A stretch of DNA of 8,752 bases from Paracoccaceae bacterium (GTDB taxonomy: Bacteria > Pseudomonadota > Alphaproteobacteria > Rhodobacterales > Rhodobacteraceae). The notes below the pieces were generated by a model that searched no databases, had not been told where the DNA came from, and was given only the letters and a program-made list of their open reading frames with translations. Below are positions 1 through 6,056 of this stretch, one piece after another (positions within the stretch are counted from its first letter, which is position 1; each line of letters starts with the position of its first letter). The DNA lies in the NCBI GenBank assembly GCA_030625695.1, contig DAOUQK010000134.1, positions 1 to 8,752 of the forward strand, given 5' to 3'. The position numbers and the translations under genes were made by a program.

Positions 1-1104
1 ATCGTACCGGTCCAGAGTATCGCCTGATCGCCCGGCCTGAATGGCCTCAAACGCCGCCTCTGCTGCCGCCTTACCAGACAACATCGCATTGTGGTTGCCC
101 TTGATCCGCGGCAGGTTGACCAGCCCGACGGAACAGCCCAACAACGCCCCCCCCGGAAACGCCGATTGCGGGATCGACTGAAACCCACCTTTGGTCACAG
201 CGCGGGCGCCGTACGCCACGCGTTTACCGCCCTTCAGAAGGTCGGCAATCATCGGGTGATGTTTGAGCCGCTGAAATTCCATATAGGGATACAGATGCGG
301 GTTCTTATAGCTGAGATCGACAATCAGCCCGACATAGATCTGATTTTTATCCAGATGATAGATGAACGACCCACCACCGTTATTCCACCCCAAAGGCCAG
401 CCCATCGTGTGGGTCAGGGTGCCCTCGTGGTGCTTGTCCGGGTCAATTTCCCATATTTCTTTCATGCCAAGGCCGAATTTGGGCACATCCGCATCGCGGG
501 CCAGATCGTATTTGGCGATGACTTCTTTCGAGAGCGACCCGCGCACGCCTTCGGACAGGAACACGTATTTGCCGTGCAATTCCATGCCCGGCTCGTAATT
601 CGCGCCCTGGCTGCCGTCTGGTTCGCGGCCGAATTCCCCGGCCACCACGCCCTTAACCTCGCCACCTTCGCCAAACACCAGTTCCGAACAGGACATTCCG
701 GGGAAAATCTCGACCCCCAGGCCCTCGGCCTGTTCCGCCATCCAGCGACAGACATTGCCCATGGACACGATGTATTTGCCGTGGTTCGACATCAAGGGTG
801 GCATCAGAAAATTGGGAATGCGCAGCGCGCCTGCTTGGCCCAGCATATAAAAATTGTCCTTGCGCACCGGCACCGTTACCGGCGCGCCCATGCCGCGCCA
901 ATCAGGAAACAGCGCGTCCAGACCGCAGGTATCCAGAACCGCGCCGGACAGGATATGCGCACCCACCTCCGAGCCCTTTTCCAGCACAACCACCTGAATA
1001 TCCGCATCCAGTTGTTTCAGCCGTATTGCCGCCGACAGGCCCGCAGGCCCTGCCCCGACGATCACAACGTCATATTCCATCGCTTCGCGTTCAATATCGG
1101 CCAT
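1..1104 (-). CDS. etfD: Electron transfer flavoprotein-ubiquinone oxidoreductase (ETF-QO), N-terminal part
   Basis: This is the first 368 codons of a protein that is normally about 550 residues; the rest lies beyond the left edge. ETF-QO is a membrane-associated FAD and 4Fe-4S enzyme that passes electrons from electron transfer flavoprotein to ubiquinone, linking fatty-acid and amino-acid oxidation to respiration. The start ATG at 1104 is preceded by AAGGAG at 7-nt spacing. Residues 12-22 form the FAD Rossmann motif (VVIVGAGPAGL), followed by LEKGSEVGAHILSG at 41-54. Further family signatures are HTMGWPLGW (232-240), GGSFIYHL (244-251) and GCSVGLVNLPRIKGNHNAM (323-341). The cysteines that bind the iron-sulfur cluster are C-terminal in this family, so they cannot be checked here. 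soxR lies 71 bp upstream on the same strand, but a separate promoter is visible in the gap. The symbol is uncertain because this gene has several names (ETFDH, etfQO). Confidence 0.95.
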   Translation of the reverse strand, partial: MADIEREAMEYDVVIVGAGPAGLSAAIRLKQLDADIQVVVLEKGSEVGAHILSGAVLDTCGLDALFPDWRGMGAPVTVPVRKDNFYMLGQAGALRIPNFLMPPLMSNHGKYIVSMGNVCRWMAEQAEGLGVEIFPGMSCSELVFGEGGEVKGVVAGEFGREPDGSQGANYEPGMELHGKYVFLSEGVRGSLSKEVIAKYDLARDADVPKFGLGMKEIWEIDPDKHHEGTLTHTMGWPLGWNNGGGSFIYHLDKNQIYVGLIVDLSYKNPHLYPYMEFQRLKHHPMIADLLKGGKRVAYGARAVTKGGFQSIPQSAFPGGALLGCSVGLVNLPRIKGNHNAMLSGKAAAEAAFEAIQAGRSGDTLDRYD

Positions 1105-1132
1105 ACCGGCGCTCCTTGACTAACTTCTGGCT

Positions 1133-1162
1133 AAATTACCCTTTGGCAGGCTTGCGCGTCAA
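1133..1162 (-). promoter_or_regulatory. Candidate sigma70 promoter for the ETF-QO gene
   Basis: Read on the minus strand, TTGACG (1162-1157) and TAATTT (1138-1133) are separated by 18 nt. The -10 box lies 28 nt before the ATG at 1104, leaving a short leader that holds the AAGGAG ribosome site. This suggests the gene can be transcribed separately from soxR. The prediction rests on motif match only. Confidence 0.45.
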
Positions 1163-1175
1163 TCGCAACACCGCG

Positions 1176-1628
1176 TCAATCACCCGGACGATCTCCCATC
1201 AAATAGCGTGGACCGGCCCCCTTGGCCCTGGCAACGTCGTCAGGATTAAAAAGCCTGCATTTGGGTAGAGACAAACAGCCACAACCGATGCAGCCGTCAA
1301 GATTGTCGCGCAGGGTCTGCAAGGTTTCAATCCTCGCATCCAGCCGCTCGCGAAATGTCTCGCTGATCGCTGCCCAGTCTTTGGGCGTTGGCGTTCGCCG
1401 GTTTGGTAGCTGCGTCAACAACCCGGCAATTTCAGGCAACGAGAATCCGAACTGCTGGGCAATCATCACAAAGCTAAGCCTGCGAATGTCTGCCCTTTGA
1501 AACCGCCTCTGACCGCCTGCATTACGCCAGGGCGCAATCAGTCCCTGCGCCTCGTAATATCTGATCGCCGATACGGCCAGCCCGGTGCGCGAGGCCAATG
1601 CGCCGATTGAAAGTCCTTGAAACGCCAT
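1176..1628 (-). CDS. soxR: SoxR, redox-sensing MerR-family transcriptional activator
   Basis: This 150-residue protein is a cytoplasmic DNA-binding dimer that senses redox-cycling compounds through a [2Fe-2S] cluster and, when oxidised, remodels a long-spacer promoter. The MerR winged-helix domain covers about residues 6-75, with GALASRTGLAVSAIRYYEAQ at 9-28 and the wing near GGQRRF (38-43). A dimerisation helix spans about 83-112. The diagnostic cluster motif is complete: C113-x2-C116-x-C118-x5-C124 (CIGCGC, then LSLPKC), matching the spacing known for E. coli SoxR. The start at 1628 has GGAGG 6 nt upstream. There is no soxS; as is usual outside enterics, SoxR probably controls neighbouring genes directly. 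The divergent VOC gene is the obvious target because a soxbox lies between them. Confidence 0.95.
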   Translation of the reverse strand: MAFQGLSIGALASRTGLAVSAIRYYEAQGLIAPWRNAGGQRRFQRADIRRLSFVMIAQQFGFSLPEIAGLLTQLPNRRTPTPKDWAAISETFRERLDARIETLQTLRDNLDGCIGCGCLSLPKCRLFNPDDVARAKGAGPRYLMGDRPGD

Positions 1629-1649
1629 GAACGACCTCCGAAATAATTC

Positions 1650-1680
1650 TTGACCTCAAGTTAGGTTGAGAGATTACCAT
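1650..1680 (+). promoter_or_regulatory. SoxR-controlled promoter with soxbox, driving the VOC gene
   Basis: A -35 box TTGACC (1650-1655) and a -10-like TACCAT (1675-1680) are separated by 19 bp, the over-long spacing typical of MerR/SoxR-activated promoters. Across the -35 end and the spacer lies CCTCAAGTTAGGTTGAGA (1654-1671), an imperfect dyad with 6 of 9 arm positions paired. Its left half is identical to the E. coli soxS soxbox (CCTCAAGTTA). Transcription would start near 1687, giving a leader of about 30 nt before the VOC start at 1717. The same operator lies about 25-45 nt upstream of the soxR start, so SoxR may also repress itself, as is common in the family. Confidence 0.8.
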
Positions 1681-1716
1681 GACACATGACCGCAATACTA
1701 ACAAGGAATCACAGAC

Positions 1717-2097
1717 ATGACCGCACATCTTGAACACGTGAATTACACCGTTAAGGACACCCAAAAGACCGCAGCCTGGATGTGCGATCTGTTTGGTTGG
1801 CATATCCGCTGGCAAGGGGCCTCGATAAACGACGGCTATACGGTGCATGTAGGCACCGCCCAACAGTATGTCGCGCTCTACTCGCCAACCGATGCCGCGG
1901 ACCCGCAGGACAACAATTACCTGACCGCTGGCGGGTTGAACCATATCGCCGTAACAGTCGACGACATCGAGGATATGGAAAAGAAAGTTTTGCAAGCCGG
2001 TTTCAAGACCAGTAACCACGGCGATTACGAGCCCGGTCGCAGGTTCTATTTCCACGACCACGATGGTATTGAATACGAAGTTGTAGATTATTCCTAA
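1717..2097 (+). CDS. VOC (glyoxalase/bleomycin resistance) superfamily protein
   Basis: This 126-residue single-module-length protein has two beta-alpha-beta-beta-beta repeats. The first begins LEHVNYTVKD (5-14) and the second LNHIAVTVDDIEDME (74-88); it ends GIEYEVVDYS. Likely metal ligands by position are H7, H76 and E119. The position where glyoxalase I carries a glutamate near residue 55 (VALYSP) is not an obvious ligand, so a classical GloA function is not assured. Members of this superfamily include glyoxalases, ring-cleaving dioxygenases, fosfomycin/bleomycin resistance proteins and epimerases; the substrate cannot be read from the sequence. The ATG has AAGGAA at 8-nt spacing. The gene is divergent from soxR and sits behind a SoxR-type promoter, which points to a role in tolerance of redox-active or electrophilic compounds (inference). 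Confidence 0.88.
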   Translation: MTAHLEHVNYTVKDTQKTAAWMCDLFGWHIRWQGASINDGYTVHVGTAQQYVALYSPTDAADPQDNNYLTAGGLNHIAVTVDDIEDMEKKVLQAGFKTSNHGDYEPGRRFYFHDHDGIEYEVVDYS

Positions 2098-2242
2098 ACC
2101 GCTTGGGCCAGGTCCCTCTTGGTTCTATCCCATAAAGCCTTGGTTGCAGGCCCATAACGCCCATGAATACGCGGGTTTTCGCCAATACAACTCTTGCATT
2201 CCCCGGTTGCTTTGGGTTTGGTAATCTGCAATTCAATCTCGC

Positions 2243-2267
2243 GCCCGGATGCTTGTTGCTTCCGGGT
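2243..2267 (+). other. Hairpin in the greA leader
   Basis: The arms GCCCGGA (2243-2249) and TCCGGGT (2261-2267) can form a 7-bp stem, including one G-U pair, around an 11-nt loop. It ends 26 nt before the greA start. No run of T follows, so it is more likely a leader structure than a terminator. It could be fortuitous. Confidence 0.3.
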
Positions 2268-2293
2268 GCCTAATTCTTTGTGGACGACGTGTA

Positions 2294-2764
2294 ATGGAAA
2301 AAATCCCGATGACCCCGACAGGGCATAGAGCCTTGGAAGTCGAGTTGAAACAGCTCAAGTCAGTCGAACGGCCTACGATCATCAAGGCTGTCGCTGAAGC
2401 ACGCGAGCATGGCGACCTGTCTGAGAACGCCGAATATCATTCGGCGCGTGAAAAGCATTCGTTTATCGAAGGGCGCATCAAAGAGCTTGAAGGCGTATTG
2501 TCGCTGGCCGAAGTGATCAACCCGGCCAACCTCAAGGGGGCAATCAAATTCGGCGCGCAAGTGACGTTGGTGGATGAGGACACGGACGAAGAAAAAACCT
2601 GGCAGATCGTTGGAGAGTATGAGGCCAATGTTGAAAACGGCCTGCTCAACATCAAATCCCCCATCGCCCGCGCCCTGATTGGCAAAGAAGAGGGCGACAG
2701 CGTCGAGGTCCGCACCCCCGGCGGGGAAAAGTCCTATGAAATCCTGAAGATCGCCTTTTCCTGA
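2294..2764 (+). CDS. greA: Transcription elongation factor GreA
   Basis: GreA binds the secondary channel of RNA polymerase and stimulates cleavage of backtracked transcripts. The 156-residue product has the usual length. The N-terminal coiled-coil is at about residues 10-75, and the tip signature EHGDLSENAEYH (38-49) carries the acidic D41 and E44 that act at the polymerase active site. The C-terminal FKBP-like domain contains SPIARALIGKEEGD (122-135) and TPGGEKSYEI (141-150). An in-frame ATG exists at 2249, but the start at 2294 (MEKIPMTPTG) is preferred because it aligns with E. coli GreA (MQAIPMT). The ribosome site before it is weak. A gene for a two-TM protein follows 12 bp downstream and is probably co-transcribed. 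Confidence 0.96.
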   Translation: MEKIPMTPTGHRALEVELKQLKSVERPTIIKAVAEAREHGDLSENAEYHSAREKHSFIEGRIKELEGVLSLAEVINPANLKGAIKFGAQVTLVDEDTDEEKTWQIVGEYEANVENGLLNIKSPIARALIGKEEGDSVEVRTPGGEKSYEILKIAFS

Positions 2765-2776
2765 CGGAGCGCTTGT

Positions 2777-3823
2777 ATGTCCGGCCCCACCACCGATCCA
2801 GAAACAACCCCACAAACCGTGCCAGACGCGGCCCAGCCGACGCCACTTGGGATATATGACCGACCCAAACACGGGGCGATCACCGGTATCGAAGTGGCCG
2901 CCCTTGTGCTGAGTGTTCTTTGGTTGGGTGCGGCGATTGCGTATTTTTTCATGACACCCGGCAACGGCAGTGAAAACGTCGACAACCTGCGGTTTGTCAT
3001 GACCATGCTGGCGGTGTTCATGCCGGTGGCCATGATCTGGGTCGCCGCAACGGCGGCGCGTTCGTCCCGGGTTATGCGCGAAGAAAGCCAGCGATTGCAG
3101 ACCGCAATCGACGCCATCCGCCAATCGTTTGTCGCCCAGCAGCAACGCGCAGCAATTTCCAGCCAACCTTCGGTCAATCGCAAACTCGACGAGATTGCGG
3201 CGGTAACACGAAAGACCGAAACTGCGCTGGCGACCTTTTCCACATCGCGTCACGCCACATCCCGGGCAATGGCCAGCCAGATTTCCGAGGACATTCCCAG
3301 CGGCGACCAGGGCTCTCTGGCGCTGGGAAGCCCGGCCGAAGACTTGTCGCCGCCCTTGCCAACCGAAGATTTCATCCGCGCACTGAATTTCCCCGAAACA
3401 GCCGAAGACGAAGCCGGTTTTTCCGCCCTGCGCCGTGCCCTGCGCGACCGGCAGGCTGCGCAACTGATCCAGGCGGCTCAGGATGTGCTGACCCTGCTCA
3501 GCCAGGACGGCATCTATATGGACGATCTGCGCCCCGACATGGCCCGTCCGGACGTCTGGCGCCAGTTTGCCCAAGGCACCCGGGGCCGCGCAGTAGCCAG
3601 CCTGGGTGGTATCCGCGACCGGACCTCTCTGGCGCTTACTTCGGGTCGAATGAAGCAGGACAATATTTTTCGCGACGCGGCGCATCATTTCCTGCGTCTG
3701 TTTGATAAGATGATCGCCGAGTTTGAACCGATGGCCAGCGATGCGGACTTATCTGCCTTAAGCGAAACCCGAACCGCCCGTGCCTTCATGTTGCTTGGCC
3801 GTGTGGCCGGGGCGTTCAACTAA
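2777..3823 (+). CDS. Unrecognised membrane protein with two TM segments and a coiled-coil
   Basis: I do not recognise a family for this 348-residue protein. The N-terminus is proline- and threonine-rich and polar (1-35). Two hydrophobic segments follow at about 37-59 (EVAALVLSVLWLGAAIAYFF) and 72-93 (RFVMTMLAVFMPVAMIWVAA), with a short loop of about 12 residues between them, so both termini probably face the same side, likely the cytoplasm. Residues 95-150 are helix-rich and charged (RVMREESQRLQTAIDAIRQS) and look like a coiled-coil. Residues 170-200 are acidic and proline-rich, a probable linker. The C-terminal 200-348 is predicted mainly helical, with RALRDRQAAQLIQAAQDVL (220-238) and a basic or aromatic patch near 260-300. 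The ATG has GGAG at 8-nt spacing and follows greA by 12 bp, so it is likely in the same transcript. Codon use matches its neighbours. Function unknown. Confidence 0.88.
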   Translation: MSGPTTDPETTPQTVPDAAQPTPLGIYDRPKHGAITGIEVAALVLSVLWLGAAIAYFFMTPGNGSENVDNLRFVMTMLAVFMPVAMIWVAATAARSSRVMREESQRLQTAIDAIRQSFVAQQQRAAISSQPSVNRKLDEIAAVTRKTETALATFSTSRHATSRAMASQISEDIPSGDQGSLALGSPAEDLSPPLPTEDFIRALNFPETAEDEAGFSALRRALRDRQAAQLIQAAQDVLTLLSQDGIYMDDLRPDMARPDVWRQFAQGTRGRAVASLGGIRDRTSLALTSGRMKQDNIFRDAAHHFLRLFDKMIAEFEPMASDADLSALSETRTARAFMLLGRVAGAFN

Positions 3824-3993
3824 GAAAGCCGCACAGCAGCTACCGTTTTTGTGATCCGTAGGGTGGGTGAAACCCACGCAGGTCAATGGTGACAAACTTA
3901 AAAACCATGCGCTCAAAAGGTGCGACCGCACCTCGGGCACAGCCCGCCCCGCCGGAACCCATTGAGGCGTGAGACAAAGAATGGTGCTGCTGC
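3824..3993. repeat. Intergenic cluster of short hairpins, repeat-like
   Basis: No gene is seen between the two-TM protein gene and the HTH ORF. Three compact perfect hairpins follow one another. GTGGGT/ACCCAC has a 3-nt loop (3863-3877), GGTGCG/CGCACC has a 2-nt gap (3919-3932), and CGGGC/GCCCG has a 3-nt loop (3934-3946). The stretch around the first (GTAGGGTGGGTGAAACCCAC) resembles dispersed palindromic intergenic repeats seen in many proteobacteria; this is from memory. None has a following T-run, so a classical intrinsic terminator for the greA transcript is not evident. Confidence 0.4.
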
Positions 3994-4302
3994 ATGGCAT
4001 TGAGCCCCTATCTCTTGGGGCGCCGTCGCGTACCAAATAATTCACGTTCCTCAAGTTTTTATGGACTTCTCTTACCTAAGGGTTGTTGCCAGGCACAGAA
4101 AAAACAATGGATTTCAGGCAGTAAAATTTTCGGAACACTTGCAGGAGCTTTCGACTTTCGTCGCAAACTCGGTGGCCGTGGTCGCACCACCATTTACCGT
4201 GACGCCGAACTTGGCCGTTTGCCTAAGCCAGTAAAAATCGGTTCCCGGCTCTACTGGAACGAGGCGGATGTAGACGCCACAATTCAAACCATCCGGGCAT
4301 AA
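3994..4302 (+). CDS. AlpA/excisionase-like HTH protein, start uncertain, possibly decayed
   Basis: The last ~50 residues of this 102-codon frame look like a small MerR-fold DNA-binding protein of the AlpA/excisionase type: FDFRRKLGGRGRTTIYRD (53-70), then GRLPKPVKIGSRLYWNEADV (74-93). In this family such proteins regulate excision or early genes of integrated elements. The first ~50 codons do not look like protein: they are compositionally odd, and the ATG at 3994 has no ribosome site. An AGGAG at 4143-4147 sits where a ribosome site would be expected, just before the conserved domain, but no ATG, GTG or TTG follows in frame. A rare ATT at 4126 with AGG at 7-nt spacing is the only other option noted. 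The start codon may therefore have been lost. A perfect hairpin follows the stop by 2 nt. Next on the same strand is a broken winged-helix gene. Confidence 0.55.
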   Translation: MALSPYLLGRRRVPNNSRSSSFYGLLLPKGCCQAQKKQWISGSKIFGTLAGAFDFRRKLGGRGRTTIYRDAELGRLPKPVKIGSRLYWNEADVDATIQTIRA

Positions 4303-4304
4303 GA

Positions 4305-4341
4305 CCCACCCCACCCAGGCAAGGTGCCTGGGTGGGGTGGG
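4305..4341 (+). terminator. Perfect 17-bp hairpin after the AlpA-like ORF
   Basis: The arms CCCACCCCACCCAGGCA (4305-4321) and TGCCTGGGTGGGGTGGG (4325-4341) are perfectly complementary across 17 bp with a 3-nt loop. It begins 2 nt after the TAA at 4300-4302, the position of an intrinsic terminator. The downstream sequence (AATGTTCTTT) is only weakly T-rich, so termination strength is uncertain. It could also be a palindromic repeat. Confidence 0.65.
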
Positions 4342-4413
4342 AATGTTCTTTGCGGGAACCTCCACACCATACGCCCAGCGCCTTTTCATCTCAACGCAAA
4401 AGGAACCGAACTT

Positions 4414-4661
4414 ATGAGTAGCAACAAATGGTATTCCGACCAATCGCAAATATTCTGGCCTGCAAGACACTCCTTGGCGGGCGCACAGTCTCTCACAAGA
4501 CGGAAATCCACGAGGTACGCGGTTGGCGGTTGGGTGCCATTATACACCGTTTAAAAAACGAGTCTGGCTGGCCCATCCGTGTCGAATATCGGGGGCCGCA
4601 CAATCATACTGGAAGCCATTGTGAATTGTACCAGGGGTTTCCTGAAATTATCCGTGCTTGA
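4414..4661 (+). pseudogene. Winged-helix-like DNA-binding protein gene, apparently frameshifted
   Basis: The ATG at 4414 has a good AAAGGAA site at 8-nt spacing and starts MSSNKWYSDQSQI, but that frame then turns into non-protein-like sequence and stops after 46 codons. The overlapping frame, with an ATG at 4428 but no clear ribosome site, reads ILACKTLLGGRTVSHKTEI, then HEVRGWRLGAIIHRLKNESG and WPIRVEYRGP. This resembles the small winged-helix domain proteins found in phage and island regions, where a REVRGWRLGAIIHRLK-like helix is followed by a GWPI.xxYRG wing (from memory). Joining the two frames near 4451-4456 would give a sensible protein (SQI then LACKTLL), which implies an unpaired 2-nt gain or 1-nt loss there. 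The C-terminus past about 4600 also looks degraded. No slippery heptamer typical of programmed frameshifting was seen. Together with the neighbouring AlpA-like ORF it looks like mobile-element remains. Confidence 0.5.
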
Positions 4662-4687
4662 CAGAATTGTAGGTCAGCAGGTCAAGC
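4656..4687 (-). terminator. Weak hairpin after hisD
   Basis: The 7-bp arms GCTTGAC (4656-4662) and GTCAAGC (4681-4687) flank an 18-nt loop. It lies immediately beyond the hisD stop codon (4689-4691) on the minus strand. The large loop and absence of a T-run make it a doubtful terminator, but it is the only candidate at the end of the murA-hisD cluster. Confidence 0.3.
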
Positions 4688-4688
4688 A

Positions 4689-5990
4689 TCAATCGTTGAG
4701 CCTGTCCAACCGCGCCCGCACTGACATCCCATGCGCCTCCAGGCTTTCGGATTTTGCGAGAGTTTCCGCCGCCGGGCCGATGATACACAAAGCTGCCGGG
4801 GTCATCTTTGACAAGGTGGTTCGCTTTAGAAAGTCCATCACCGAAAGGCCGGAACTGAAGCGGGCCGAGCGAGCGGTGGGCAGGACGTGGTTGGGCCCCC
4901 CGACATAATCGCCGATGGCTTCTGGTGTCCATTGGCCGAGGAAAATTGCACCTGCGTGGATGGTTTTTTGCGACAGAGCATCGGGGTCCGTGACACAAAG
5001 TTCAAGATGCTCGGGGGCGATGCGGTTGGAAAGTTCGGCCGCCTCGTCCAGATCGCCAACCGTGATGACAGCACCATTGTCACGCCAGCTTATCCCGGCG
5101 ATGGCGCGCCGTTCCAGGGTTTTCAGGCGGGCGTCAACCGCTTCATCAACAGCGCGGCCAAAGGCGGCGTTATCGGTGATCAGAATTGATTGCGCGCTTT
5201 CGTCGTGTTCGGCTTGTGATAGCAGGTCAAGGGCGATCCAGTCCGGGTCGTTGTCCGCGTCGGCGATCACCAATATTTCCGAAGGGCCAGCGATCATGTC
5301 AATACCGACCTTACCGAATACCCGGCGCTTGGCCGCCGCTACAAAGGCGTTACCCGGGCCGGTGATCTTGTCGACGGGGCGAATGGTTTTGGTGCCATAG
5401 GCCAGTGCGGCAATCGCCTGAGCGCCGCCGATGCGATAGATCTCGTCCACACCGGCAATTTTTGCCGCGAGCAGAACCAGAGGGTTGATGATCCCGCCGG
5501 GGGTGGGCACTGTAATCGCCAGACGCGGGACGCCGGCAACTTTGGCTGGGATGGCGTTCATCAGCACCGAGGACGGGTAAGATGCGAGGCCGCCAGGCAC
5601 ATAAAGCCCGGCTGACGACACTGCTGACCAGCGCCAGCCCAAGGTGGCCCCGGCTTCGTCCGTCCAGGAGGCATCGTCGGGCATCTGGCGCGCGTGATAG
5701 GCGCGTATTCGGGCTGCGGCCAATTCAAGGGCCGCACGCTCGGCGCTGGGCACCTCATCAATCGCCTTGGCGATTTCTTCGGAGCTTATGGCGATTGTGT
5801 CCGGGGTCAGGGCCAGCCTGTCAAACCGTTGGGTCAATTCGATCACCGCAGCGTCACCGCGGGCGCGGACATCGGCGATGATGTCGGCAACAATGGCATC
5901 CACGTCGGGGCTGTCTTCGCGCTTGGCGTTAAGCAATATCTGGAATTGCGCCTCGAACTCAGCGTCTTGCGTATTTAGAAATACCGGCAT
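4689..5990 (-). CDS. hisD: Histidinol dehydrogenase
   Basis: This zinc enzyme catalyses the last two steps of histidine biosynthesis, oxidising L-histidinol to L-histidine with two NAD+. The product has 433 residues, essentially the E. coli length (434). The zinc and catalytic residues align almost number for number: Q259 and H262 in LLSQAEHDESAQS, the E327-H328 pair in RIAPEHLEL, D361 in EAIGDYVGGPNHVLPT, and H420 in SLEAHGMSV. The NAD-binding region includes YVPGG (130-134) and GPGN (211-214). The start at 5990 has GGAGG 5 nt upstream. It is the last gene of the cluster with murA and the DUF2948 gene, 66 bp behind the latter. In many Rhodobacteraceae, hisD is followed by a UPF0262 gene, a low-molecular-weight phosphatase gene and infA (from memory); here it is followed by HTH-gene remains. 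Confidence 0.97.
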   Translation of the reverse strand: MPVFLNTQDAEFEAQFQILLNAKREDSPDVDAIVADIIADVRARGDAAVIELTQRFDRLALTPDTIAISSEEIAKAIDEVPSAERAALELAAARIRAYHARQMPDDASWTDEAGATLGWRWSAVSSAGLYVPGGLASYPSSVLMNAIPAKVAGVPRLAITVPTPGGIINPLVLLAAKIAGVDEIYRIGGAQAIAALAYGTKTIRPVDKITGPGNAFVAAAKRRVFGKVGIDMIAGPSEILVIADADNDPDWIALDLLSQAEHDESAQSILITDNAAFGRAVDEAVDARLKTLERRAIAGISWRDNGAVITVGDLDEAAELSNRIAPEHLELCVTDPDALSQKTIHAGAIFLGQWTPEAIGDYVGGPNHVLPTARSARFSSGLSVMDFLKRTTLSKMTPAALCIIGPAAETLAKSESLEAHGMSVRARLDRLND

Positions 5991-6056
5991 TCTGGCCTCC
6001 TGTCCGGCCCTGTAGTAGGTGGGTCGGCCCGCCTGCTCAAGGTGAATTCATGAGCC

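Noticed and set aside
91..1119. 342-codon plus-strand ORF opposite the ETF-QO gene
   Set aside because: It is an exact antisense shadow of a well-conserved gene in G+C-rich DNA; it has no ribosome site and its sequence is rich in H, R, Q and P as expected for an antisense frame.
1679..1720. Short upstream ORF (ATGACACATGAC...) overlapping the VOC start
   Set aside because: Its ATG lies at the -10 box, before the expected transcription start, and it has no ribosome site.
1522..2061. 179-codon minus-strand ORF spanning the soxR start and the VOC gene
   Set aside because: It crosses the soxR start and the promoter region and runs antisense to the VOC gene, which has clear family motifs.
2360..3688. 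442-codon minus-strand ORF opposite greA and the two-TM gene
   Set aside because: It runs antisense to a certain greA gene and to a well-formed gene with a good ribosome site; its composition (G, R, H, Q, C rich) is that of an antisense frame.
3758..4054. 98-codon minus-strand ORF over the hairpin cluster
   Set aside because: It overlaps the end of the two-TM gene and the palindromes; there is no ribosome site and no recognisable domain.
4656..4687. Possible plus-strand promoter beginning with TTGACA at 4658
   Set aside because: No -10 box is found at suitable spacing and no plus-strand gene follows; the sequence is better explained as part of the inverted repeat after hisD.
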